A stretch of DNA of 63,898 nucleotides. Source: Bradyrhizobium sp. GTDB taxonomy: Bacteria > Pseudomonadota > Alphaproteobacteria > Rhizobiales > Xanthobacteraceae. The notes beneath the pieces were generated by a model that did no database searches, was not told where the DNA came from, and worked only from the letters and a program-made list of their open reading frames with translations. This document shows positions 15,734 through 24,231 of the stretch, piece after piece. The stretch lies in contig NZ_SSMW01000078.1 in assembly GCF_004799405.1 (NCBI RefSeq), forward strand, positions 1 through 63,898, read 5' to 3'. The first letter of the stretch is position 1; every line of letters starts with the position of its first letter. The translations under genes were made by a program, and so were the position numbers.

Positions 15734-16615
15734 ATGAACAGGGACTTCGAGGATTTTGCCGCGCGCGCGGCGCCGGCGATCTTTGTCGTGCTCTGGAGCA
15801 CCGGCTTTATTGCCACCAAATACGTGCTGTATGACGCCGATCCGCTGACCTATCTCGCCATCCGCATGACGGTGGTGGTGGGATTGATGGCTGTTATCGT
15901 CGCGATCGGGCGGCCGCGATGGCCGGATCGTATCGGTATTGCCCACAGCGCAGTTGCGGGCATTCTGGTGCATGGCTTTTACCTGGGAGGGACGGCGATC
16001 GCGATCGCGCATTCGATCCCGGCCGGACTCTCGGCGCTGATTCCCGGCCTGCAGCCGATTCTGACCTCGACGCTGGCGAACCGCTGGCTCGGCGAACGCG
16101 TCACGCCGCTGCAGTGGACCGGGCTGTTGCTCGGGCTCGCAGGGGTGGTGCTGATCCTGCACAATCGCCCCATGAGCGGGGAAGCGGGTTGGGGCTGGCT
16201 GGCCTCGGGCGTGTCGCTGGTCAGCATCACCTTGGGCACGCTGTACCAGAAACGCTATTGCGGCCAGATCGACTGGCGTGCCGGAAATCTTGTGCAATAT
16301 ATCGCGGTCACGGCTTTCTTCGCGACCGGCGCGTGGCTGTTCGAGGACAATGCGGTGCATTGGACCGGCGAGTTCGTGCTGGCGCTGGCATGGCTCGCGG
16401 TGGTGCTGTCGATCGGGTCGATCGGGCTGTTGTACTGGCTGATCCGGCGGCGCTCCGCAGCGACATCGGTGGCGAGCCTGTTCTACCTCGTGCCGGCGGT
16501 GACGGCGATCATGGCCTATGTCCTGTTCGGCGAGCGGCTCGACACGGTGGCGATCGCAGGCATGGTGGCCTGTGCCGCCGCAGTATTTCTGGTCAACCGG
16601 CGCGGCCGGCTCTGA
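15734..16615 (+). CDS. EamA/DMT-superfamily transporter
   Basis: 293 residues with ten predicted transmembrane helices in two EamA repeats. The first repeat begins AIFVVLWSTGFIATKYVL, the second after about residue 150. The ATG at 15734 is the one from which the first helix follows directly; longer frames upstream run into the promoter of frmA. Drug/metabolite transporters of this kind export amino acids or metabolites; the substrate cannot be inferred. Divergent from frmA with about 105 bases between starts. Confidence 0.88.
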   Translation: MNRDFEDFAARAAPAIFVVLWSTGFIATKYVLYDADPLTYLAIRMTVVVGLMAVIVAIGRPRWPDRIGIAHSAVAGILVHGFYLGGTAIAIAHSIPAGLSALIPGLQPILTSTLANRWLGERVTPLQWTGLLLGLAGVVLILHNRPMSGEAGWGWLASGVSLVSITLGTLYQKRYCGQIDWRAGNLVQYIAVTAFFATGAWLFEDNAVHWTGEFVLALAWLAVVLSIGSIGLLYWLIRRRSAATSVASLFYLVPAVTAIMAYVLFGERLDTVAIAGMVACAAAVFLVNRRGRL

Positions 16616-16621
16616 CGCGTC

Positions 16622-16657
16622 CAAAACAAAAAGCCTCCGGGCCTTTACCCGGAGGCT
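16622..16657 (-). terminator. Rho-independent terminator of the H1-like gene
   Basis: On the minus strand arms AGCCTCCGGG and CCCGGAGGCT (16632-16641 with 16648-16657) form a perfect 10-bp stem with a 6-base loop, followed by TTTTTGTTTT. It lies 16 bases beyond the stop of the lysine-rich gene at 16673. The plus-strand side has no T-run, so it serves the minus strand. Confidence 0.88.
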
Positions 16658-16672
16658 CTCGTGAGCCAGCGC

Positions 16673-16936
16673 TCAGCGCCTGGATTTCTTCGTCTTCTTC
16701 TTTTTCTTCCTGGCGGCTTTCTTCGGAGCCGCCTTTTTGGCCTTCCTGGCCGATTTCTTCGCCGAAGACTTTTTCGAGGCCTTTTTCGAAGCCTTGGCTT
16801 TCTTCTTCGCCGTCACCTTCTTCTTGGCGGCCTTCCTGGCCTTTCTGACCGCGGGCTTGGCGGCTTCTTTCGGTGCTTCGGCAGGGCTGCTCATCGCCTC
16901 GGCCGCCGGCTCTACAACAGGCTTCTCGTCGTCCAT
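16673..16936 (-). CDS. Lysine/alanine-rich histone H1-like protein
   Basis: 87 residues: an acidic ~25-residue head (MDDEKPVVEPAAEA) followed by repeats of the AAKKK, KASKK, ARKAKKAA kind to the end, finishing KKKKKTKKSRR. Such tails resemble the C-terminal domain of eukaryotic H1 and of bacterial H1-like nucleoid proteins, which compact DNA non-specifically. There is no folded domain. Its own strong terminator indicates a monocistronic, probably well expressed gene. Confidence 0.8.
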   Translation of the reverse strand: MDDEKPVVEPAAEAMSSPAEAPKEAAKPAVRKARKAAKKKVTAKKKAKASKKASKKSSAKKSARKAKKAAPKKAARKKKKKTKKSRR

Positions 16937-17084
16937 ATTTGCCCCCAGAGTTTATCGTAGTAACAACGATAGCGGAATTCGCCAACGTGTTAAAGAGATG
17001 CGTCAGGTTCACGCCGCAACTTTACCGGACCTCATCCGTATTACAGTTCGACACGTTACGCGGACGGAAAGCCGGGGGAGCCAA

Positions 17085-17486
17085 GTGAAGCGATACATCG
17101 TTCTTTATCTGGCGACGCTGATCGTTCTTGTCCCCGTCGATTTTCTGTTTCTGGGTATCCTCGCCAAGGGCTTTTTCAGCTCGCAGGTTGGCGACATGCT
17201 GGGTGAAATCAGACCGGCGCCTGCGATCCTGTTCTATCTGCTGTACGTCGTCGGCATCCTGATTTTCGTCAGCGGCGCGACCGCTGCGACCTGGTCATCG
17301 ACACTGCCATACGGCGCGTTGTTCGGCTTTTTCTGCTACGCGACCTTCGAACTCACGTCATTGTCGCTGCTCAGGCACTGGACTTGGCCGGTGGTTGCGG
17401 TCGATGTGTGCTGGGGGACATTGGTGACGGCAATATCGTCGACGCTGGGGCTATCGATCGCCAATTGGATCGCGCCGAAGGTTTGA
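17085..17486 (+). CDS. DUF2177 family membrane protein
   Basis: 133 residues, four predicted transmembrane helices, beginning at GTG 17085 with GGGGGAG just upstream. The motif VPVDFLFLGILAKGFF in the first helix pair and the FFCYATFELTSLSLLRHW segment later are typical of DUF2177. Function of the family is unknown. It stands alone between the H1-like gene and a convergent peroxiredoxin gene. Confidence 0.82.
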   Translation: MKRYIVLYLATLIVLVPVDFLFLGILAKGFFSSQVGDMLGEIRPAPAILFYLLYVVGILIFVSGATAATWSSTLPYGALFGFFCYATFELTSLSLLRHWTWPVVAVDVCWGTLVTAISSTLGLSIANWIAPKV

Positions 17487-17495
17487 GGCCAAGCG

Positions 17496-17555
17496 TCGTC
17501 ACGCCCGGGACATCCGGCGCGAAGACACGCTTCGCGCCTCTTTCCGGGCATGACG
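17496..17555. repeat. Palindromic intergenic element (GTCACGCCCGGG...CCCGGGCATGAC)
   Basis: Outer arms CGTCACGCCCGG and CCGGGCATGACG with inner GGCGCGAAG/CTTCGCGCC arms between the convergent DUF2177 and peroxiredoxin genes. The nested symmetry and the GTCATGCCCGG end are those of another dispersed repeat in this group. By position it could help terminate both transcripts. Confidence 0.65.
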
Positions 17556-17586
17556 ATTTTCGTCAACGATTCTCCAGGAGATGCGG

Positions 17587-18246
17587 CTATTTTGGCTGTG
17601 GCACGATCCGGATGTAGGGTTTGGGCGACTTCCAGCCCGCCGGATAGATGGTCTTGGCTTCGTCATCGGTGACCGAGCCCGCGATAATCACGTCCTCGCC
17701 CTGTTTCCAGTCGGCCGGCGTGGCGACGCGGTGCTTTGCGGTCATCTGCAGTGAATCGATCACGCGCAGGATTTCCTGGAAATTGCGTCCGGTCGTCATG
17801 GGATAGACCAGCACCAGCTTTATCTTCTTGTCCGGCCCGATGACGAAGACGTTGCGCACGGTGGCGTTGTCGGCGGCGGTGCGGTTGTTGGCATCGCCCG
17901 AGGTGGCGGCAGGCAGCATGTCGTAGAGCTTCGAGACCTTGAGGTCGGTATCGCCGATCATCGGAAAATTCGGCGCCGCGCCCTGGGTCTCCTTGATGTC
18001 CTCGGACCATTTGGCATGCCTGTCGACGGGATCGACGCTGAGCCCGATCAACTTGACGCCGCGCTTGTCGAACTCCGGCTTCAGTTTTGCGATCGCGCCG
18101 AGTTCGGTGGTGCAGACCGGAGTGAAATCCTTCGGATGCGAGAACAATAGTGTCCAGCTATTGCCGATCCAGTCGTGGAATTTGATCTTGCCGTCGGTGG
18201 TTTCAGCCTCGAAATCCGGGGCCACTGCGCCAATTGGGAGAGCCAT
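17587..18246 (-). CDS. Peroxiredoxin, 1-Cys (Prx6) type
   Basis: 219 residues. Peroxidatic cysteine C45 lies in FTPVCTTELG; the protein has the ~60-residue C-terminal extension of Prx6 (KLVLVYPMTTGRNFQEILRVIDSLQ) and no obvious second resolving cysteine, hence 1-Cys. It reduces H2O2 and organic hydroperoxides in the cytoplasm with a thiol donor. GAGGTCGTAAC precedes the ATG. No dedicated reductase gene neighbours it. Confidence 0.92.
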   Translation of the reverse strand: MALPIGAVAPDFEAETTDGKIKFHDWIGNSWTLLFSHPKDFTPVCTTELGAIAKLKPEFDKRGVKLIGLSVDPVDRHAKWSEDIKETQGAAPNFPMIGDTDLKVSKLYDMLPAATSGDANNRTAADNATVRNVFVIGPDKKIKLVLVYPMTTGRNFQEILRVIDSLQMTAKHRVATPADWKQGEDVIIAGSVTDDEAKTIYPAGWKSPKPYIRIVPQPK

Positions 18247-18625
18247 GTTACGACCTCATGTCATTCAAGTTGCAAGGGAATTCGTCATTTTCAGTATAGG
18301 GTGTGAAGCCGCCTAAGTGAACGGCCGCCGCCAAAAGGATAAATCCTTCTCCGGGGCAGGGAACTCCTAGCATCTTCTTTTGATCCGTGTCTCTGCGTCC
18401 GAAAAACCACAGCGGCCACTATAACCCGATTGCCCCAATTTTGCCGCTTGCACGTCCCATCGACGCCGGCCCCGGCTGCGAAGTCCCCGAACCGTGACGC
18501 GGGGTCAGAGCGACCAATCAGCAACCATCAGGAAGAGACACCGCCGAAGTTTCGAATCGTTAACCACTCGTTTACGCCCGCATGGAAATGCTGCGTCAGA
18601 AATCAAGAAAATGAAAAGAGTACCA
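18247..18625. other. Divergent intergenic region
   Basis: About 380 bases between the peroxiredoxin gene (minus) and the gene at 18626 (plus). It must hold both promoters. Stretches such as TATACTG on the minus strand near 18294 could be a -10 element. No repeat, RNA or credible coding frame was recognised; the short open frames in it show no protein-like composition. Confidence 0.4.
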
Positions 18626-19204
18626 ATGTCCGCCTCTGTCGCCAAGTTAGTCGAACCGCTCGCTGCCATCGAAACCCGGATCTCCTGCCGGGACACCGCC
18701 GCCGAAGCCCTGACCATGGTCCGCGATGGCGTGATCACCGGCGAAGGCCCGACCACAAGGGGCCGCATTCATTTTTCCCGCGTGCTGGATGCCGCTGACG
18801 CCGCCTGGTGCGCACGCATCCTGACCGCGACCGCCGTTGCGCATCAGCCGGTCAGCCGGGCCGAAGCCGAGGCGTTGTTCGAGATCAACGATGCCGCCGC
18901 CGAGCGCAGCGACGACGGCATCTTCGACGACCTCCTGGCCAAGGCCGTCGTGCACCATGCGGCGTCCGCGTCCGGGCTGCCGGTGCCGCCGCGCACCGTG
19001 GCGCTGTCGCCGGAAACCGCGATCGAGAGCTGGGCGCCCACAAGGGCTGTTGGCGTCGACACCGAAGTGCTGGAATGGATCGCCAGCCAAATGCGCGGCA
19101 AGCGCCGCGGCAACCGTACCCTGATGGCGCTGGTCGCCACCATCGTCGGCGCCGCCACGCTGCCGCTGACCCAACTGCCGAACGTGTTCGACATCGGGAT
19201 GTGA
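18626..19204 (+). CDS. Hypothetical protein with C-terminal membrane helix
   Basis: 192 residues from the ATG at 18626, preceded by AAGAG; an ATG five codons earlier is also possible. The N-terminal ~120 residues are predicted helical and Ala-rich, reminiscent of the small repeat-like domains of DUF2336-type alphaproteobacterial proteins but not clearly one. The end (GNRTLMALVATIVGAATLPL) is a probable single membrane helix or hydrophobic tail. It is followed by its own terminator. Function unknown. Confidence 0.6.
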   Translation: MSASVAKLVEPLAAIETRISCRDTAAEALTMVRDGVITGEGPTTRGRIHFSRVLDAADAAWCARILTATAVAHQPVSRAEAEALFEINDAAAERSDDGIFDDLLAKAVVHHAASASGLPVPPRTVALSPETAIESWAPTRAVGVDTEVLEWIASQMRGKRRGNRTLMALVATIVGAATLPLTQLPNVFDIGM

Positions 19205-19231
19205 ATTCGGTCCGAGATAGCTGGTATCGCG

Positions 19232-19263
19232 ACGGCGGGATTATTTCCCCGCCGTTTTTTGTT
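19232..19263 (+). terminator. Rho-independent terminator of the 18626 gene
   Basis: Arms ACGGCGGG (19232-19239) and CCCGCCGT (19248-19255) with a short AT-rich loop, then TTTTTTGTTT. It overlaps the last codons of the convergent gene ending at 19241, so that gene's 3' end doubles as the terminator. Confidence 0.8.
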
Positions 19264-21091
19264 TGCCGCCGTCGGCATCCAGCCCGACCGTTCGCCCCGC
19301 AAATCCTGCCGCATCGAAATAGCGCTGCGTCAGCACGCGCTGGAAGTTCAGCACGGTGCGCAGGCCGTTGGCTGACGGCTCCGACTTGACCAAGCCGTAA
19401 AATACTTTCGGCGTCGCGCCATTGGGCATTGCTTCGGTCATCACCCGGCCGATCAGGTTGCCCTTCGGCTTCGGCGTGAGGCCGAGCAGCTTTGCCGCGG
19501 TAGCTCCGACATCGGCGTTGCTGACCGGCAACCCATCGACGTAACCGGTCTTAAAATCCGGACCGATCGCGGCGGTGAAGTTCATGGTGTCGCCGCGCCC
19601 GAAGCTGCCGTGCATGCCCTGGCCCTGCCGCAGCACGGTGTCGGCGATTTCGACCGAGCAGTTGGTCGGCTCGTCGCAGCCGGTCGTGTAGGAGCGGAAA
19701 TTGACGACGATGGAAGGAGCCGGCGTCACTGCGCTGCCCCTGAGGCCGAGTTGCGAGGTCGGCAGCGTGCCGGCGAATCTGCCGAGATCGTCATTGACGA
19801 AAATTCCGCTGATATAGTCCTGCTCCAGCAGCGCCTTGACTGTGCGCGCGGCGAGCTTCTTGTCCTTGTTGGGCAGATAGATCAGGTCCGAGCCGCCATT
19901 GGTGGCAACCACGAGATCGGGTTTTGCGGGATCTTTGCCGAGCAGGCCGTTGCCGGCCTTGGGGCGGATATTGTCGGCAACGGGAGCGTTCTTGTCGTTC
20001 GGATCGAACAGCGGCAGGTCAAGCGCCTTGGCAAGGTCGATGGCGAGAAAACCCATCGGCAGAAAACCCTTGGGGGTATCGTCGTAGGTCCCGTTCACCG
20101 AAGGACTGGTCTTGCTCTCCTTTGAAATCGTCGAGAAACCGTGGTCGGACGAGATGATGATGTTGGTGGAGGCGGCAAGGCCGAGATCGTCGAGCGCCTT
20201 GCGCAACTGCGCCAGATTGTCATCGGCATTCTTGATGCCGGCGAGCGAGGTGGGGCCATTGATGCCGGGGGTGAGGGTGTTGAGGCTGTCGCCGCTGTTG
20301 TGCTGGCTGCCGTCGGGATCGCGCGACCAGAATACCAGCACGAACGGCTTGTTGCGGGCCTTGAACATCGGCAGTACCACCTTGGTGGCGACATCGGCAA
20401 ACCAGGCCTGCTGGGCGGTATTCGGCACCGTGGTGCCCGGTGTCTTGGCGTCGCCGGCCTTGCCGTTGTCGCCGCGGGATGGCGTGGCGAGCGGAAGACC
20501 GGCCTTGGTCAACTCCGCCTGCATCTCCTGCGAGAGCGGCATTCCGCCCTTGCCGCCGGTGGAATCGTCGATCACGATCGAATGCAGGCCGTCGCCGCCG
20601 GTTTTGTCGGTGTGGTCGAAAATCAGGGTCGGGCCGAGCTTGCCCAGGGCGGCCGTGCTGTAGCCCTGGGCGCGCGCCATTTTCAGCACGGTTTCCTCGT
20701 TGAGATAGTCGCCGCCGAAGTGCTCGTCGGCATCGATGATCACCGGATCGGATTCGAGGAACGGCGTGACGGTGCCGCTGGCCGGCGCGACGGCATAGCC
20801 GGTAAAGATCGTGTTGGAAAAATCGCCGGTGTCGCCGAGGTAATGGCCGGTCGCCATCGCCGAGGCATTGGCCGTGGTGAAGGTCGGGAATAACGCGTGC
20901 GAGTTGCCAAAATTGACGCCCTTGTCGCGGACGTCAGCCATCGCCGGCGCGGTTTGTGGGGTCACGATCCGCCCGCGCAATCCGTCCGGCACGAACAGGA
21001 TCAGGTTGCGCGGGGTCGCGTTCTGCGCCAACGCGATGTCCGCGGATAGCAGCGTTAACCCGGCGGACAGCAGGACGATTGAGCGATACAT
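19241..21091 (-). CDS. Secreted alkaline-phosphatase superfamily protein (type I phosphodiesterase-like)
   Basis: 616 residues with signal peptide (MYRSIVLLSAGLTLLSADIA, cleaving near AQN). The metal site is recognisable: D36 in LFVPDGLRG, nucleophilic Thr at ~72-73 in FPTFTTANASAMATGHY, then DADEHFGG, SSDHGFSTIS (Asp-His pair ~ residue 317), and a later His near GMHGSFGRGD. Alkaline-phosphatase-fold enzymes of this layout hydrolyse phosphate mono- or diesters or nucleotide pyrophosphates in the periplasm. The particular substrate is not evident. Monocistronic on the minus strand; promoter region is about 75 bases containing one copy of a 26-bp repeat. Confidence 0.85.
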   Translation of the reverse strand: MYRSIVLLSAGLTLLSADIALAQNATPRNLILFVPDGLRGRIVTPQTAPAMADVRDKGVNFGNSHALFPTFTTANASAMATGHYLGDTGDFSNTIFTGYAVAPASGTVTPFLESDPVIIDADEHFGGDYLNEETVLKMARAQGYSTAALGKLGPTLIFDHTDKTGGDGLHSIVIDDSTGGKGGMPLSQEMQAELTKAGLPLATPSRGDNGKAGDAKTPGTTVPNTAQQAWFADVATKVVLPMFKARNKPFVLVFWSRDPDGSQHNSGDSLNTLTPGINGPTSLAGIKNADDNLAQLRKALDDLGLAASTNIIISSDHGFSTISKESKTSPSVNGTYDDTPKGFLPMGFLAIDLAKALDLPLFDPNDKNAPVADNIRPKAGNGLLGKDPAKPDLVVATNGGSDLIYLPNKDKKLAARTVKALLEQDYISGIFVNDDLGRFAGTLPTSQLGLRGSAVTPAPSIVVNFRSYTTGCDEPTNCSVEIADTVLRQGQGMHGSFGRGDTMNFTAAIGPDFKTGYVDGLPVSNADVGATAAKLLGLTPKPKGNLIGRVMTEAMPNGATPKVFYGLVKSEPSANGLRTVLNFQRVLTQRYFDAAGFAGRTVGLDADGGKQKTAGK

Positions 21092-21143
21092 TAGGAAACT
21101 CCCATGAGGGGCGAATTTCGGCTCTCGCCGTTACCCCTGTTTA

Positions 21144-21169
21144 GTTTTGCTGTACGACGGAATTGTTAC
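21144..21169 (+). repeat. 26-bp direct repeat, copy 1
   Basis: Begins GTTTTGCTGTACGACGG and ends AATTGTTAC; an identical 26-base copy in the same orientation lies at 22102-22127. The two flank the nuclease gene. Its right end covers the nuclease stop codon, and it also lies within the promoter region of the phosphodiesterase gene. It could be a conserved promoter or regulator site or the footprint of an insertion. Confidence 0.7.
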
Positions 21170-21945
21170 AGCGGCTTCTGAGCGCCCCGGCAGTTATAGG
21201 CCCGGCGAAATCCCTCGGCCTGGGCATCATCCTCGGTACAGAACCAGCGATCCGGGTTGGTCAAGGCGGGATAACTGCGGCAGCCCTGCAGGTGATAGAC
21301 GCCGACCTTCCCGGTTACGCGGGCGCGCAGGGCGAATTTGCCCTTGATGCTGCAGCTTGGCGGCATCGCGGGATCCTCCGGAAACAGCACGGCGCGGATT
21401 TCGCGGTCCTTGTCGGCCCGGCAGGAACCGCCAAACAGCGTGCCGTCCTTTTTTCCCCAGCGAAATTCCTGGGGGGCGACAAAGCAGCCCTTCCAGAGCC
21501 CGCGGCGGTCGTCCCTAGCCGCGGCCTCGTCCTGCTTGAATCGCCCTTGGGCGTAGGGCTCGAAATTCAAGGCAAAGCCCGCGCGAACCGCGAGTTGGTT
21601 CAAGCTGTCGGTTTCGCCCTCGACGGTGCAAATACCGATATGCCGCTTCCTGTAGGTGGTGCCTATACCCAGATCCTTGCAGCGCACGGCGCGGCCGCCG
21701 ATCAAGCCAGACAACCGATCGCGAGCTTCGACGCCGCAGGCCCAGGCGTCGGCGTGATCGTCGATACAGATCTGGTCGATTTCCGGCGCATCGATCCCAT
21801 CGAGGCGGTACGTCACATCGCCGAGCTGAATGGTGCCGCCATCCCTGACGATCGCTGCATCGGCGGCCCAGGCATGGCTCGCCGGAAGGACCGTCAACAC
21901 CAGAAAAAAACAACGCAGCGCAAGGAATGAAGGCCGTTTCTGCAT
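21166..21945 (-). CDS. Secreted thermonuclease (SNase) family protein
   Basis: 259 residues from the ATG at 21945, which starts a signal peptide (MQKRPSFLALRCFFLVLTVL, cleaving near AWA); a start at 21990 is possible but would add a polar leader. The SNase signature is VRDGGTIQLGDVTYRLDGID followed by APE, with the Arg-containing segment TYRKRHIG further on. Staphylococcal-nuclease-like proteins cut nucleic acids in the periplasm or outside. A Cys-rich C-terminal ~90 residues (CFVAPQEFRWGKK... CRSYPALTNPDRWFCTED) extends the core, as in other rhizobial homologues. It is bracketed by the 26-bp direct repeat. Confidence 0.82.
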   Translation of the reverse strand: MQKRPSFLALRCFFLVLTVLPASHAWAADAAIVRDGGTIQLGDVTYRLDGIDAPEIDQICIDDHADAWACGVEARDRLSGLIGGRAVRCKDLGIGTTYRKRHIGICTVEGETDSLNQLAVRAGFALNFEPYAQGRFKQDEAAARDDRRGLWKGCFVAPQEFRWGKKDGTLFGGSCRADKDREIRAVLFPEDPAMPPSCSIKGKFALRARVTGKVGVYHLQGCRSYPALTNPDRWFCTEDDAQAEGFRRAYNCRGAQKPL

Positions 21946-22101
21946 TTGCTTCACGTCAAACCTGTTTCGTGACTCGAGATTTCCTAGCACATGCCGGCAG
22001 CCGGGTGTTCATGACGCTCCGTCTCGGTCGCCGTTTTTGCGGCGCACGAATATCTCCCCTGCGAGGCCTGTTTTCCGCATATCAGGCGTTGCCTCGGCCG
22101 G

Positions 22102-22127
22102 GTTTTGCTGTACGACGGAATTGTTAC
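22102..22127 (+). repeat. 26-bp direct repeat, copy 2
   Basis: Identical to 21144-21169 over 26 bases. It lies about 75 bases before the start of the biotin carboxylase gene, in the position expected of a promoter for that gene. The similar string TTGTTACATCCGC occurs before tRNA-Leu at about 27370, where copy 2 here continues TTGTTACGTCCGC. Confidence 0.7.
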
Positions 22128-22204
22128 GTCCGCCCCCGCGTGCCAGATTGCGGTCCCGGTCCCTTGGGCTGGAACCCCGCCCAAAGGTTGCAGCAAGCCA
22201 GTCC

Positions 22205-24220
22205 ATGTTCAAACGAATTCTGATCGCCAATCGCGGCGAGATCGCCTGCCGGATCACCAAGACCGCCCGCCGCATGGGGATAGAGACGGTTGCGGTGTAT
22301 TCGGAGGCCGACCGCGACGCGCTCCACGTCGAAATGGCTGACGATGCCGTTCTGATCGGGCCGCCGGCCGCCGCCGAAAGCTATCTGGTCATCGACAAGA
22401 TCGTCGAAGCCTGCCGCAAGACGGGTGCCGAAGCCGTGCATCCCGGCTACGGCTTCCTGTCCGAGCGCGAGGCCTTTCCGCGCGCGCTGGACAAGGCCGG
22501 CATCGTCTTCATCGGGCCCAATCCGGGCGCGATCGCCGCGATGGGCGACAAGATCGAATCCAAGAAAGCCGCCGCCAAGGCAAAAGTCTCGACCGTGCCG
22601 GGCCATCTCGGCGTGATCAAGGACGAGAAACATGCGGTGAAGATCGCCGACGAGATCGGTTATCCCGTGATGATCAAGGCCTCCGCCGGCGGCGGCGGCA
22701 AGGGGATGCGGATCGCGCATTCGACCTCCGAAGTCGCCGAAGGATTTAATCTCGCCAAGGCGGAAGCGAAATCGTCGTTCGGCGACGATCGCGTGTTCAT
22801 CGAGAAATTCATCGTCGAACCCCGCCACATCGAAATCCAGGTGCTCGGCGACAAGCACGGTAATGTGATCCATCTCGGCGAGCGCGAATGCTCGATCCAG
22901 CGCCGCAACCAGAAAGTGATCGAGGAAGCGCCGTCGCCGCTGCTCGACGAGACCACCCGCCGCAAGATGGGCGAACAGGCGGTGGCCCTCGCCAAAGCCG
23001 TGAACTACGATTCCGCCGGCACGGTCGAGTTCGTCGCCGGCCAGGACAAGAGCTTTTTCTTCCTGGAGATGAATACGCGGCTGCAGGTCGAACATCCCGT
23101 GACCGAGTTGATTACCGGCATCGACCTGGTCGAGCAGATGATCCGGGTGGCGGCCGGCGAGAAGCTGGCGCTGGCGCAGAAGGACATCACGTTGACGGGA
23201 TGGGCGGTGGAGTCGCGGGTCTATGCCGAAGATCCGTTCCGCAATTTCCTGCCTTCGATCGGGCGGCTGGTGAAATATCGCCCGCCCGCCGAAAGCACCG
23301 TCGATGGCATTACCGTGCGCAACGACACCGGCGTGCAGGAAGGCGGTGAAATCTCGATCTACTACGATCCGATGATTGCCAAGCTCGTGACCCACGCGCC
23401 GTCGCGCGCGGCCGCTATCGAGGCGCAGTCGGCCGCGCTCGATTCATTCTATATCGACGGCATCCGCCACAACATTCCGTTCCTGTCGGCGCTGATGAAT
23501 CATCCGCGCTGGCGCGAGGGCAATCTTTCCACCGGCTTCATCGCCGAGGAGTTTCCGAAAGGGTTTGCGGTTCGCATGCCCGAAGGCGAAATCGCGCGCC
23601 GGCTGGCCGCGGTCGCAGCCGCCGTCGATCACGTGCTCGGCGAACGCAAGCGGCAGATTTCCGGGCAGATGAACGGCCGGCTGGTGCAACGCAAACGCCG
23701 CCGCGCGGTATGGCTCGAGCGCAACGAGATCGCGCTTGAGGTTGCCCGCGAAACCGAAGGCATCGCGGTGCGCTTTGTCGCCGCCGACGGCATATTGGGC
23801 CACTCTCATCATCTGGTTTCACCGTGGACGCCGGGTGAAGCGGTCTGGCAGGGCACCATCGACAGCCATCCGCTGGCGATGCAGGTGCGCCCCGTCGCCA
23901 ACGGCATCCGCCTTGCGCACCAGGGATATGAAGTCGCGGTCAATGTCTTCACCGAGACCGAGGCGGCGGCGGCGCGGCTGATGCCGGTCGGGACCAAGGC
24001 CGATACCGGCAAGAAGCTGTTGTGCCCGATGCCCGGGCTCGTGGTGTCGATCGCGGTGACCGAAGGCCAGGAGGTCAAGGCCGGCGAAACGCTGGCCGTG
24101 GTTGAGGCGATGAAGATGCAGAACGTGTTGCGCGCCGAACGCGACGGCACCGTGAAGAAAATTCACGCAGCCGCCGGCGCGACGCTGGCGGTCGATGCGC
24201 TGATTCTCGAATTCGCATAG
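22205..24220 (+). CDS. pccA: Propionyl-/acetyl-CoA carboxylase alpha subunit (biotin carboxylase with BCCP)
   Basis: 671 residues. Biotin carboxylase domain 1-~450: MFKRILIANRGEIACRI, GHLGV, the Gly-rich ATP lid SAGGGGKGMR, and MNTRLQVEHPVTE. A middle BT domain follows, and the biotinyl domain ends with VEAMKMQNV, where K637 carries biotin. Length and layout are those of PccA rather than AccC. The enzyme carboxylates propionyl-CoA to methylmalonyl-CoA with a beta subunit. The beta subunit is not next to it here. The ATG at 22205 gives the canonical N-terminus; longer frames to the left are noncoding. Confidence 0.93.
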   Translation: MFKRILIANRGEIACRITKTARRMGIETVAVYSEADRDALHVEMADDAVLIGPPAAAESYLVIDKIVEACRKTGAEAVHPGYGFLSEREAFPRALDKAGIVFIGPNPGAIAAMGDKIESKKAAAKAKVSTVPGHLGVIKDEKHAVKIADEIGYPVMIKASAGGGGKGMRIAHSTSEVAEGFNLAKAEAKSSFGDDRVFIEKFIVEPRHIEIQVLGDKHGNVIHLGERECSIQRRNQKVIEEAPSPLLDETTRRKMGEQAVALAKAVNYDSAGTVEFVAGQDKSFFFLEMNTRLQVEHPVTELITGIDLVEQMIRVAAGEKLALAQKDITLTGWAVESRVYAEDPFRNFLPSIGRLVKYRPPAESTVDGITVRNDTGVQEGGEISIYYDPMIAKLVTHAPSRAAAIEAQSAALDSFYIDGIRHNIPFLSALMNHPRWREGNLSTGFIAEEFPKGFAVRMPEGEIARRLAAVAAAVDHVLGERKRQISGQMNGRLVQRKRRRAVWLERNEIALEVARETEGIAVRFVAADGILGHSHHLVSPWTPGEAVWQGTIDSHPLAMQVRPVANGIRLAHQGYEVAVNVFTETEAAAARLMPVGTKADTGKKLLCPMPGLVVSIAVTEGQEVKAGETLAVVEAMKMQNVLRAERDGTVKKIHAAAGATLAVDALILEFA

Positions 24221-24231
24221 TTCAAACAAAT

